Made by a program: the position numbers and the translations under genes. Under the pieces are notes generated by a model that worked only from the letters and a program-made list of their open reading frames with translations, did not search any database and had not been told where the DNA came from. From Isoetes taiwanensis (taxonomy: Eukaryota > Streptophyta > Lycopodiopsida > Isoetales > Isoetaceae), in NCBI GenBank assembly GCA_021234155.1, contig JAJEKV010000001.1, positions 1,239,927-1,303,926 of the forward strand: a stretch of 64,000 nt of DNA, written 5' to 3'. Positions 47,131 to 59,342 of the stretch are shown piece after piece (position 1 is the first letter of the stretch; each line of letters begins with the position of its first letter).

Positions 47131-48425
47131 TCGAGAGAAGAAACTTTAATGCTTCTGGATTGTTGGCAAGCTGAAGTATTCTCAGCTCGCCACTCTATCT
47201 GCATGTCTCTGCGATTGGATTTCTTTGTGAGTTAGAAATGGAGATTACGTGAAGCAATTCCTATTCTAATTCTTCTTTGGGGAGAAAAGACATTCCTAGT
47301 TATTTTTGTTAATGCTCTGCAATATCTTACTTCCTAAACACCGGTCTCGATGATTTCTATCTCGGTTGCTTGCTACTATAACCACTATTCTCACTTGTGC
47401 ATGTACAATGTATTCAATTCAACCACAAAGCAAAGAAAAAGATAACAAAAAGCGAAAAACAATACAAAAGATTAATAAGATTAATGAGAAAAGCGAGAGA
47501 AAAGTGGAGAACGATCTGAGAGAAAAGTGGAAACGATCTGAGAAAAATGAGATAAAAAAGGGTATGATATTACAAAAACATACTGGAAGATTTTCTTTTG
47601 GATGAGGAGGAGGCTTCCGGGGAGTTAAGCTTCCATGTGGGTATAGTCGTTGACAAAGCGTGAATAAGGATTTGTCGGTATGTAAATTGTATCGGGGATT
47701 AATAAGAGCCTCTAACAACGTAATATAAGAAAAAATGCACTAAAAGACTTCGAGAAAACTAAAAGCGACACTAAAAAGGGCCTCACTTTCTTCTCGGTGA
47801 TGCGCCCGCTCGAACAATGAATCTGGCGAGAACCGTATTGGAAGGCGTCTGATCCGTCGACCAAACCCATTTGTCATAAGATGTTGGAATCGCTCGGTTC
47901 GATCGATCGCTGATCGGTAAAGCGGGCGCCTAAGGAAACGAGGAGCGAAGAGTGAGAGAAAAGGGGAGGAAGAATGGTCGGGGGAGAGGAAGAGGGGTGC
48001 GATTAATTACTGGCTGCACCCTCGAACCTCGTAAAGTGCAATAAATATACTGTCGCGTGTGGGCCATGCCCTCCATGGCGTGGCGGTCGCGGATTCTTGG
48101 CGTGGCCCACGGTTTCAGCCTCTGAAGAGGCGCCACGTGGCCATGCCAAGATATGAAAGGGTAGGTTATATGTTTATATATGTTATCTTATGTATTTAAT
48201 AAGGTTTCAATGGTTGAATAGTATCAATGGTATATATGGTTACAATGTTCACATATGGTTTAGAAATAGGTGTGGTTGTATGCTTTAATATGGTTATATG
48301 ATTTTAGTTAATATGGTTGTATGATTTAATATGGTTATATTTAATATGTTTGTATGGTTTTATATGGTTCATATGGTCATATTTGTGGTGTTTGGGGCTA
48401 TATGGTTTTAATGTGAGCTTTTTCA
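47131..48425. other. Non-coding; AT-rich ATATGGTT low-complexity tract at 48160-48410
   Basis: No gene supported. 47440-47560 is AG-rich with a doubled GAGAAAAGTGGA(G/A)AACGAT unit. Confidence 0.6.
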
Positions 48426-48429
48426 TTCA

Positions 48430-51340
48430 GGGAGCATGTGAGATGAGTAAAATGGAGCCGGGGAAGTCCAAAGGAGGCCATTGCCCCTAGGCTCCAATGG
48501 AGGAAGATGGGTTGCCTTTTGTTGCACCCTTGCAACCCCAGACGGTATTCTTGAGGGCATAATAGCTGCCAGTTGATCCATTTGATAGTGTGAATGATGA
48601 GAGGTCGGGAGATGAACATCTTGGAGTTGGCATTGTAAAGCTTCTTTTCGAAGTTGATACTATCATGTCGAGGGAAGCTCTAGTGATTGCATTGTGTGCT
48701 CAGGGCTCTTTGGAGTCCCAAGCTCGGTTGAGATGGCCAATTAGATTTATTACACACAAGAATGGTGATACTCTAGAATGTCCTCTTGAACTACACACCC
48801 CAAGGCCCACCCAAGGCCATGTGGAAGATTTGGTGGTCGATGAGCATCCTTTGATCACAAGGGAAGAGATGCTATGTCTTTCATAAAAGGCAGCCAAAGG
48901 TGCCCAAGAGGCCTAGAAGTGACAAATATTTAGAAAGGATGGAAAGTATGGCACCAACCAAAGAAAACACGGAGGCAATTAGGGGACAAGAGTGTTGCAA
49001 CCTAGATTGCAAAGGTGCATTACAATGTGGATGACCTCGTAAGTGGATAAGGTCCCAATACATTGGACGACTTCAAAAAGATAGGATTAATTTCATTTAC
49101 TCCTTGTGTAGGAATTCCGGCTATGATGAAAACACGGGGCCTACCGCTATATCAATTGAGGGAATGAAGGTATGTATGAGAGCATTGAGATGGATTCTTG
49201 GGGTGAGCAAGTCTTCATTTTCTGAGAATCTTGGGAGCGGGTTAGAAAAGGGCACACTTTGTTCCAACATGGTAATGCACTCACTTTGAAACCTAGAGCA
49301 AATACTCTAAAGGCCATTGCGGTCTTCGAGAGCTTTGTGAGATACATGTCTCAATCTATGCCCCACAAGTCGAAGGTGAGCGAGCACGGTGTGTGAGTGG
49401 TGCAAAATGTTGCCACAACACTATATCCAAAAGGAGTGCCTTAAGGAGGTCAACTCCATCCTAGAAACCTTCTTGGAGGTAGGCCTCTTTCTCAATCACG
49501 TTTCACAAGTTATGGAGCACTCACTTCTCGGACGTGAGTGTCCTACAACACATGCCATTCTCAAAAGTGCAACACTTGCATTCAACTCAAGGATACACTT
49601 GCATCAACTGCAATAGAGAAAGAAAGAATGGCAATTAGGGAGCAATTTGCAGATCACCAAAGGGACCAAATATCATGTAGGCAGTTGTATTGGCGGTGGA
49701 GAACATTTTTCTCGAGATCTGTGGGACAAATTTTTGTGTATAATTCATGATAAGATGGACCAACACAAGACTTTCTTGCCAAAGCTAGATCCTTTACCCA
49801 AGCGTTGTCAAAGCGGCTTTTCGGATGAAAGTAAGTCGGCGGGTGTATTAACACATGGTCATGGGCTGGAACATATGGTCATTTTGTGCTTGATCTATGG
49901 AGAGATGATCCAAACTTCCATGTGAGCTCTATTTTCAAGTGCTTGAGAACACTAGAGAAAGGATCGATAGAAGGGAGGAGGTATTCCCAAAGACCCATTT
50001 TGAGGCTTTGATGGATGATCAACCGCTTTGTTACCAAAGGCGAGATAAAAAGCTCACATCCAAGGTGTCTAGTGAATCAAGGAGGACTTGGGATGATTAC
50101 CCCTTACTTGAGAAATCCTTGCACGAGGAGCTATGTGTTCAGTTGGACAACTGTTGGAAAGAAAACAAGAATAGATGGATGTTTGGGGCAATGTCATACT
50201 TGACAAAGCGGTGGGAGTATTCAAAGTTGTGAAAGTGGGATTCATGATGGTTGGGCATACGCATGATGATATAGATGGATTCTTTGGAACTTTCTCCACC
50301 AAGCTCAAGAGAGAAAACGTGACCACTCTCCCGAACTAATGGATGTGTTTGAGAGCTGCATTGACCCCAACCCAATGGCTTTCTTGATGGATGAGGTTGC
50401 AGATTGGAAATCATTTGTAGAAGGATACTTGCTAGATGGCAAGGACCAGTTGGAGGACACACAAAGCCACTTCAATTCAAGTTTTGGGTTAGGGATGGAA
50501 TACCAATCATGCAATATAAGTGGAGACCAGGTGACAAGTTGTGGATGCCTGTACAAGGTATCGAAGTTGTGGCAAAGGGTGTCTTTGGTGAAGTTCTCAT
50601 TCCTAAAGGGCAGACCAAAACCACTACCTCCCTTCAAGGCAGGTCAAAGACTCTAGCCAAGCGGTGAAGGGCATCAAGGATTACATAACGCTTTGGGATG
50701 ATGTTGAAATGGAAAGCACACCTCCACTCTTAAGAAAAATCAAATGGACTCCTAATCAAGTCTTTGGGAGAAAGTTGTAACATGCTTAGAAACTGAACGA
50801 CCATGTGGGAGGGAGCTAAGAGAGCGGGTTCTTGCCGGAGTCAAGATGGGAGGGTTCTCAAGGTGCAAGCACGTCTAAGAATGCTCACTTGGGTCCCAAG
50901 TGGTTTGTGGGAAGTAAGGCCTCAAAGAAGTGGTTTGATCTTCCCGAGTGGGATCCCTTTGAGGACATCAAGGAAGGATACTTTGTGCTAGTAAGGCCCG
51001 ATGATGAGGATCTGTCCAATATGGTTAGGGTGGCACTCTCGATGTGACCACCACTATGCTCGATGGAGAGGAGTTGCGTCTGGATTCCAAATTCAATATT
51101 GGGAGCCCATTGGGAGGCACAAGAAGGGCAACTTGAAGGAGCAATACACCGGCTATTTGGGAGAAGAAGTGGAGGCCAAATTATGCTGACCCTCAAAGGA
51201 GGGAATTGGTGGAGTGTGTGGTATGGTCATATCCAAGTTCTCACATTGCAAAAGACAACACACACAAGATCCCAAGAAAGGAGATGGACAAGGCCATGAG
51301 CAACCTCCATGCTATATCATTGTATGAGGGTGCATAATAT
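48430..51340 (+). pseudogene. Decayed transposase-like gene with HTHDDID motif (DUF7869-like)
   Basis: Pieces in shifting frames make one protein: CDTCIQLKDTLASTAIEKER (49575-49635), KFLCIIHDKMDQHKTFLPK (49725-49790), VLTHGHGL (49847-49870), VQLDNCWKENKNRWMFGAMS (50130-50195), MVVGHTHDDIDGFFGTFSTK (50245-50310), KPLQFKFWVRDGIPIMQYKW (50463-50525), and WFDLPEWDPFEDIKEGYFVL (50930-50990). The end reads DPQRRELVECVVWSYPSS and stops near 51337. The LDNCxxENKNR and GHTHxDIDxxF motifs are typical of a transposon-borne family that I associate with DUF7869; the label is from memory. At least eight frame changes or stops occur. It lies just inside the right 29-bp inverted repeat and may have mobilised the large element. 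Confidence 0.6.
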
Positions 51341-51537
51341 TGAGAAGTTTGAAAACTTTCTCAACTAGTGGTTTGTAAAATTTATGAGGAAAACAAGTAA
51401 CCCAATTCTATGTGTGTCATGTGTAATTCTATTCAAGCAATCAATTCAGAAATTTCTTTTATGGTGTGTGAGTCCCATTTTCAGTCCGAGTCCCAAAATT
51501 CAAGATTTGTCCCACTTTAATTAAATACGACTTAGCT

Positions 51538-52649
51538 GCTTCAGACATCAGAGCAGCCATATGCATGGGAATATTAAAGAAGTCATCGACATGGATGTAT
51601 AACTCAGCAAAACCTGCCGCAATAAAAACGAAATAGCATTGAGGCCGATTATGAGCTCTGCGTCCACTCCATAGAGGTCCAAAACGAAAAAAACTAGCCA
51701 GTACAGAGTTAGGAAAAAGAGACAGGCCGATTGAGGGAAGGAGGAAAAATCTTGGCATGATCTATAGAAGCATGAAATGCACTGAAAAGATTGAAGCAGT
51801 CGGAGCAGAGGGGAGTAAGGAGGTGGAAGAGGTGTCGGAGGAGCCACCATGTAAGCCATAGGGGGCAACATTGAAGAACTACCTCCTTGCATTAGCTTTG
51901 AAACAAGTATCTAATTCAATTGTAGCACCTCCAACAATCAAGAAAACAAACTGCAACAAGAAAAGAAAGGGATTATTAGCATGAACACCTGAAAAGAAAT
52001 AGAAGCACATAAATCTCACCAAGATTCGTAAGGATTCGTGAAACTCATCACCTCATGGTGGTGAGGTCCCCAGCACTTAAGCAGATCCGAAGGACCTATG
52101 CAAAAAGATGCATTGGCTCTTCCTAAAGAAGGTGCCTTTGTCCTCCTTACTGTTTTGTCAAGCAAAGCATTAGATTTTTGTTACTTGAAATCATAGGCTT
52201 ATAAGATGACTTTGTAATTATTTGCAAAAAGCCATTTTTTTTACATTCCAGTTACTATACTATCGTCCTCAATACCAATTGTTGCAACTGTCAAAAGTTC
52301 AGTGTATGTGCCGTTATTTTTTTTTACAGGAGTTAGCCTTCAGCAGCGAGGACATCAAAGAAAAAACTGTGGCAGATAGGACTAGAGAGAAAAGCAGGGA
52401 TCCTCACTCTGTACCTTGATCTTTTGTCATCATACCCAATTAATTTTCTAATTTGAAGTAGTTTGTAGCTTTTTAATGTAACTTAGATCTTGTTTGCATG
52501 GCCATTACACTGCATTTATGAAAATCGTTCCGGTTGACGTAGGAGAATAGCTCTCTCAATCAGCGATAGACCACAACAGTTCTAACACATAAAGGCTCTA
52601 CAGACTGCAAATGTGCCTGTTCAGTTCTAACAGGTTCAGAGAATAGTTC
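51538..52649. other. Flank with weak exon-like pieces
   Basis: On the minus strand 51892-51770 reads a Pro-rich peptide starting MQGGSSSMLPPMAYMVAPPT. On the plus strand 52331-52419 is an open piece after a TTTTACAG acceptor (ELAFSSEDIKEKTVADRTRE). Neither was assigned; the second might belong to the following TRAPPC11 relic. Confidence 0.3.
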
Positions 52650-53945
52650 AGTTGAAGGTGGTAGTTGGGCAGCTGCATTTCAAAATTGTGATGCTTTTGA
52701 TGCATAGTGGAAATGAAGCTGAAGCTGTCAAGTGGTTCAGACAGCACGTTACCTGTTACAAGCCATCTGTGGGACCCCCAGAAGGAGCATTTTTACACTG
52801 GGTTGGGCATGGGTTAGCAAGCAGTTCCATGTTTTTGCAGATCTGCTGAAAGCTAGCAATCAAACTTCTTCAGCGCCTTCAACATCTGTTCCTCTACTTT
52901 CTAAAGTTTTGGTTACCAATACTGAATTGCGACTTGGTTATTATTATCAAGTCTGATGCTGTGTTTATATATGGAACTGATGTATTTATGAATGTGAAGA
53001 TGGCAGCTGTATATGTATCTGAAAGGAGACACGCATTTTAAATGGCTTTGGCAACATTTGAAGCATTTGAAGATCTGGAAGCAATGGATATACTAGCTTC
53101 AGAAGATATTGTCCCACCTATATATATTGGTCAACCTCCACAAATAATAAGACAGGGTAACCCACTTGATTTACAGAGGTATGTCCTAGAATCTTGTTAC
53201 ATGCATTTAATCTACCTTAATATGACTTCTCTAGCTGATCTGCAAATTATGGTTCCAGTCCCACACATGTAGAATACATGAGACACGCAATTCTCGAGGA
53301 AAAGGAATTCCCATATACTCTCACTATCGACCTTTTCAAAAGAGCTCATGATGAGTACAAAATTATTAATGCAAGTCGGACAATCTATTATATAGGCAGC
53401 GAACTAGATTGTGAATACTTTACAGCCAGAGACTATACAAACGCCAAGCAGCTTTTGACACGGTTGCAGGGATGTATCAGAAAGAAGCTTGGGTTGCACT
53501 ACTGGGAGCGAGTCTTGAGTATTTAAGAGAATGTGCTTGCAACTTGGCTTGCTTAAGGAATATGTAGAGTACACTTTGGAGTTGGCAACTTTACTTGAAC
53601 CTACAGGGAACAGCAACAACATATCTGATTCTGCAGTACCAGCAGGACCACTTGGTTCTATTCAAAGATTGTAGTTGCACAGAGAAATAATTTCTGTTCT
53701 GCAAGGTGCCCAATCAGTACTTCCTGCACGGGAGTCTGAAGATGGTTTGGCCATTATTGAATCTCACCAAGTTGCACTACAGGTCGATCTCGTGAGTCGT
53801 CTCAAAGGAGTATTATCAGTTTGTGTAGGTTTTGTAGAACCATGCAAAACTGAAACAATTTATGGAGTATTTACTCCCGATTTGCTCATTCTACCCTAGA
53901 TCGTATTTACTCCAACTGACTGTAATTTTAAAGGGCCTCATATTT
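52650..53945 (+). pseudogene. TRAPPC11-like (TRAPP complex subunit 11) gene fragment, decayed
   Basis: Recognisable plant TRAPPC11 blocks appear in order: VVVGQLHFKIVMLLMHSGNE with AVKWFRQHV, then WVSKQFHVFADLLKAS, AAVYVSERRHAF (stop) MALATFEAF, IYIGQPPQII, EYMRHAILEEKEFPYT, RDYTNAKQLL, MYQKEAWVALLGASLEYLRE, LLKEYVEYTLELATLL, VALQVDLVSRLKGVLSVCV, and FTPTDCNF. One intron survives: donor GTATGT at 53180 and acceptor TTCCAG at about 53259 rejoin LDLQ to SPTHVEYMRH. There are at least four frameshifts (near 52800, 53452, 53550 and 53890) and stops near 53039 and 53672. TRAPPC11 works in membrane trafficking at the ER-Golgi; this copy cannot encode it as written. Retained introns argue against a processed copy. 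Confidence 0.7.
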
Positions 53946-56900
53946 GGCAGAACAATGCAAATCGGGATCTCTTGATCTTGGCGAGTTTACAATCCCTGCA
54001 AAAATTGAAGCAGAGCTGGTTAAGTTTTCAGATGGAACAAGCGGACAGGCTTGTCGTGTGCAGAGAGGCGCCTAAGTGTAAACAACAATTTGATGGCTTT
54101 CTACACTGCAACTTTTGCCAACAGGGCGGCCTTGATTTGCAGGAGCAGAGCAATTTTGGAGAGCCATGCTTTGGAAGAATTATTAGAACACCGTATCTAT
54201 GATGACGACAAAGACTCCAACAAAGGCTTTGGGGTCCTGGGAATCAACTAGACCTCTATTCTGGGCCTCCAAATCAGGCTTATCGGCCTTAGAAATCATA
54301 GCACAGTGGCTCCATATGCAACCCTTCTTTTATATTTCTTGTGGTTTACATAACATGGGATACTTTGGATTAGACTTTCCATTGCAATTCCTTAATTTGT
54401 GAGCAATATTCCCAACTGCATGTGTCAGCATTGGAGTTGCAGAAGAACCCACAAAAAAAGAATCCCAAGGCAAAACTATTCTAGGAGAAAGTACCTTTGT
54501 GGAATCTGATGCAAGCTCATGCTGTGTTTGCCAAAAATCTTGAAGCAGGTCCTGCACATTGAAATATCGAATGTCTCTGAATTGGAGAGTTTCTCTGTGG
54601 CAAACGCATGGGATTCTTTAATCCATCCACGAGTTTTGTAGCCAAAAGAAAAGATCTGCAAATAGATATTTTGAAACCAATTTGAGGGGTAGTGATCAGT
54701 TTTATGTAAAAAACATCATTGCCTGCATATCTAAGTCTGCCGGTGATGGATGGTAGCCGAATTTGATAGAATGATTGTGAAAAAAACACTGATTTTACCC
54801 TAATTGTATCATTCCTATGAGTTAGGCCAGGGTGCTCTGGTGTCCAAATTCCATTTGCAGCCCGAAGATTTATTAAGGAAAACCTGTGGCAGATCGTAAA
54901 TCCAATATATCCAGTTCATGCAAGGCAAACCCGGCAGAGAAAACTTTATGTATTATGTGAAACATATTATTTGATTCTAAAATGACGGCTCTATTGCTGC
55001 AATTTTGATATTCCCAATTCTCTATTAAAGCTTTCAAATGCAACAACGAATCTTAGCTTTCCTACATTCTCCTTTTAAAGAATGGTATTTTCAACCTAGC
55101 ATGCCCAATTCCTGCCAGAGGTCGCAAAGTGAAGGGCAAGAGAAAATTTTGACAAAAGCACAATCTCATTAAAATGAGAAATTTCTTGATTCCAACTAGG
55201 GATGAAATTGTTTTTAAGACATTTTTTAAGGCATTTTATACCATAATGTGGCACCATTTAGCATTTTTTCACACATGTTTAGTCCAAATTTGGCACCATT
55301 AATATCAAAGGGAAAAAAAATAGCAAAAAAAAAAAAACAAGGTGCTGCGCACAGAGGGTTGCTCTCCATGGCCGGAGGGTGAAGTGGCTTAAAATCATAG
55401 TTCCATGACCAGAGGGTGAAGTGGCTTAAAATCATAGTTCACGGTCATGTTTTGACAATCAATTCAAATTGCTACATCAAGTCAATAGAATACTTGATAC
55501 TTGATAAGATACGAAACAATGTATGAATAATCTAAATAGAGAAATAAGAAGGGGGATGCAAAAGATCTTAGGAACTATGAATTGTTTGTATTTATGGCAT
55601 ACAATGTGAACCTCGTGTTAAATGCAAGAACATGGCTGTGATAATCCCCCTTTCCAAAAGCAACCTCTGCAGCTTCATTCATTGGCTCAACATTACACCA
55701 CATGACCTCTATCCTATCGATTTTCATCCTAGGAGGATCAAGATCTAGATAGATGACCAGCATTGTGAGCTAGCAATCAATGTATCGTATCTGCATATTT
55801 TATGACTTGCTATTTCCCTTACCCTTAACCTTTTCTATTTCTAGTTCCTATTCTAATTGAGAGCCTCATCTATCTTAGACTAGCTCCCAGACCCCCAAGC
55901 TTTGTTGTCCTTGACAGAACAGAGTATCTGGCACTACCATAGCGAGAAGAATGGGCGACGGGGAGAGTCACCTGGAATAGCCAACTTAGGCCAGTCACAA
56001 AGCATATCTGGGTATATACTGACATATACCCAAAATATGTCGTACACATATAAATGAAGATTTGCCATTAAAGGCGACCCAAAAACACACAAAATTTTGT
56101 CATAAAAAAACACACAACTTTGTCCGAAGAGTTGATATGCCACGTGAACAAGATCGTTAAACATGCATGTTGCGCTTCGAAAACAAAGTATGCTGGGGTT
56201 ACCATTGTTGGCCAAGGATCGCTGCCACAGTGGAGTAGAAATTGTGGAGTTCCAATTTTGCGCGTTATTTTTGCCTTTAATTCCATTGAATTGCTTTCTC
56301 TATCATGAGCTATTCATTCTTGTGTTTAATCTAGTATTGAAATTTATGCTTTACAAATCATGTTTACAACAAAATGCAACTCATTAGTAGGTATGCAATT
56401 GGAGCCAAAACATGACATACGCTTGGTAATTTTCGTGGGGAGGTGCTTTACCCCTTAAATTCAAACCCCTTCAAAATATCAAACGGCAGTGCAAAACTCA
56501 ACCCGGCCTCACACTCAAAAATTACGTAGTACATAGGCCCAATTATTTTCACATGAAAAATGGTGTAATTTGGTTGGGCTTCTTGGAGAGGTGCAAGACT
56601 CCACAATGGGCCGCCGTGTCTCCACTACCACCTCACTTTGCACCTCGCCCTTACACGAGGTAAAATGTTTTCTTTATATTATATTATAATAATACATAAA
56701 ATTTTGCACCATGGTTATACAAAACCTAACTCTTTGCACTATGGTTACGTAGAAAATAATGAACAAAACACCTGGGCACAGAAAGAACAAAGCACATCAT
56801 ATGCAAGTACCTGATCCATGAAAGAACCCTGAAATTCTTATCATAGCCTTGTAGCCGTATGCCAACACCATTAGCCTTGCTACAATCTTATACTCTTGAG

Positions 56901-58115
56901 TACAAGGAGGACAAAGTCGTTAAGAAGTTATCCATTTTATCAGGTGAGAAAGGTACAATCCCATGTATACACTATTGGCATGCAGCAATCAACCAACCGA
57001 TTTTTTCAAGCGAGAAAGCTACAATCCCAGGTATACGTTATTGACATGGCTCTTCAGGATCAACAAATCCATCGAGCGCGATGCAAACAAGTTATTCGTT
57101 GCGTATCTATAAAAGAAGATACTTCATATCAGCTTCGAATGGTCCATCTGTGCATGGGCATCGATATTAACATTGACACTCTCTATAAGCTCATTGTCTG
57201 TTATTTCATCATCATTTTTAGTGTCAATGTCATCATTACCCTCATCAATATCACTTTGCACATGTCCACCATGAGCAAAACTAATGGAGTCTCAGGTTCT
57301 TTCCCCATGTCAAGCTCAATTTTTGTTGAATCATCAATTAAGCTTATAGATTGTTGTTCTTACGTGGTGATACCATCAATATCAGCAGTATAGCTTCCCG
57401 TGATATTTCGTCAAAAATGCAGCAACAACTTATTGCCCAACAATCAACCAATTTGCATACCACAAAACATGGTAATTTGATACCTTGGTTATGTCAAGCA
57501 ATGGCTCTTGTTTTGCATAACGGAGTGTTGGAAACCAGAACCCATATATCCGTATTCAAGCTCTTAAGGTCTTTGAACTGATGTTCGGTGACAAAACCAA
57601 ACCGTGATTGTAGAGATTATTAGGCAAAAGAAAGCATGTAGTTATTACGAAAAGAACAACCACTGATCTTCATACATTTGATCGTGGTTTGCTAATGGGT
57701 GCAAGAAACAGCCTTCGTGGTTCATCTTCAAGAGCCTTTGAAGGCAAATGCATAAAATACTTATCCATACACTCGACTACATCAATGTCAAAACACCTGA
57801 CAACATCTCAGAAAGTTTCTTTATACTTGTACTTCGCAACACATTTTTCATCATATATGCAGAACTACAGGTCTGGTAAGACTTTCCAACATAAGTAAGA
57901 CGGGAAAGAAGTTAAATAACACTATGTTGCGGCAACTCTCTTAATGCAGCCCTCAAGCAACGTGTCAAAATGAAAAAGACCACAGAGAAATGATCGGTCC
58001 AGTTGAAATACTTATTAAGAAGGCCTTAAAAGTGACTCTTCATATGCAAGTACAATGAATCGTCAACGAGGTGCTCTAAAGCCAGTAAATAGAACCCTAA
58101 GCATAGCTATATTTC
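53946..58115. other. No gene recognised; scattered open pieces
   Basis: A minus-strand acidic reading around 57330-57190 (QSDIDEGNDDIDTKNDDE) and one at 55763-55575 look exon-like but were not identified. A 45-bp duplication (CCATGGCC/CATGACC-AGAGGGTGAAGTGGC) lies at 55366-55440. 56600-58000 otherwise holds broken frames only. Confidence 0.5.
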
Positions 58116-58118
58116 ATC

Positions 58119-59342
58119 TTATTCATCCGACTTCGTGTCACCAGAAGTTGCATTGTGTATTGTTACTTCGTCCTGGAAACAAACTCTTTTCTTTCCTTGA
58201 CTTGGTCTTTTTCTATAATCTTTTGAAGTTGTCACTGAGATTCTGTCAGAAGAATATACTTTTGCTTGTGATAGTGGAATTCTTCTCCTCCTTCCTTTTG
58301 GTAGAAGAATATACTTGCAACAATAGAGGACAAGAACATACTTCCAAAATGAGAAGTGCCAGACCACTCCATATGTAAATAGTCCACTTCCATCTGTATA
58401 GCATTGAATACATCCATGGGCTGCACTATATATTTCAGGAAGTCCAGAACCAGGAGAGAACCCTGCTTTTGGCTCCACTAACACTTTCAAGTGCCCCAAT
58501 GAAGAATTCTCACCTTTGTAATCCATAATATCCAAGTTCAGCGTCTGATACTCTCTAGACAGATCAACCAATATTGACAGTGGCCAAATTAAAGTTTTGA
58601 TGTAACGGATAGGAGCATCTTGATATCTAACATAGAAGGTTGGCTTGACCGTGCTAAAATGTTGCCAGCATTAGATATCAGCTCTCCAGTTACCTATATA
58701 GAGAAACTTAAGTATCAGCAACATTTCCAAACTGGTGGGAAGGAGGCTATAGACTCTATGATAACACTCATAATACTACTATATATGCAATATAAGGTAA
58801 AAATCCATTGAGGGATGCATAATGGTGCAGGAAAGCTTCTTTTCCTTGATCCTAAAATCCTTTGTCCTCTTATGCTTCTACTCTATACGCTACTATAAAG
58901 AGATATGAAAACAATGAGTTTCCTCACATGATGCACAAAGACATGTCCGACCTAGGATGGTATGTGATCATGGTAGAATCCTGAAGTTCATGCATAGATA
59001 ATTTATGAAGTTCATGGTAATCTGGTAGTGTTAATTGGACCGTTGCATGAATCTTCAGTGTCAGATTTGCATTAGTGATTTTTTGTGGTGCAATGGACTG
59101 TGAACGAACAAGTGGAATGTATGCACTTGGACGAGCTTGGGTATAGTCAAAATATAACGATTCTCTAATGTTAATAGGCTCTTGGACAAACCTGTTCACA
59201 AGGATAAGGTCAAATCAGTATGCAGGGACGAAAAGGGTACTCAAAGCAAGGCCCACATAGATTACCTTCAGGAATCCCCAACCAAGCTTTCTTGCAGCAA
59301 CCCATAGTTTTGGCCCAATATAAGCTGCTCTATCCCTCATGT
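58119..59342 (-). pseudogene. Seipin gene fragment, decayed
   Basis: On the minus strand, exon A (from 59342) reads MRDRAAYIGPKLWVAARKLG and WGFLKVIYVGLAL. Exon B (from 59191) reads RFVQEPINIRESLYFDYTQA then VQLTLPDYHELHKLSMHEL. Exon C (from 58693) reads VTGELISNAGNILARSSQPS, ML, then after a one-base loss near 58638 APIRYIKTLIWPLSILVDLS, LGHLKVLVEPKAG and SGLPEIYSAA; then VLVLYCCKYILLPKGRRRR, the end of the second membrane helix. These are plant seipin landmarks (FxxEPxxxRExLYFDYT; VxLEPKAG..GxPEIY). Seipin is an ER membrane protein of lipid-droplet formation. Part of the lumenal end before the second helix is scrambled by indels, and a short basic tail ends at 58119. Confidence 0.7.

Larger units (their letters stand above)
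22096..51537. mobile_element. Putative large TIR element with nested CACTA insertion
   Basis: An identical 29-bp sequence starting AGCTAAGTCGTATTTAATTA lies at 22096-22124 and, inverted, at 51509-51537. Its outer four bases AGCT are palindromic, so they could be a target duplication, leaving a 25-bp TIR starting AAGTCG. Just inside both ends GGGACT-type motifs recur. Minus the 17.2-kb CACTA element, the unit is about 12.2 kb. It holds a phosphatase gene relic (-), palindrome and tandem arrays, and near the right end a transposase-like relic (+). Left and right parts share the TCGACTTCGCGAAGTCGA palindrome family, which supports a common origin. Unity of the element is an inference; the repeats could instead be two separate copies of a smaller element. 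Confidence 0.45.

Noticed and set aside
52331-52419. Possible upstream TRAPPC11 exon
   Set aside because: Has an acceptor and open frame, but no recognisable TRAPPC11 sequence.
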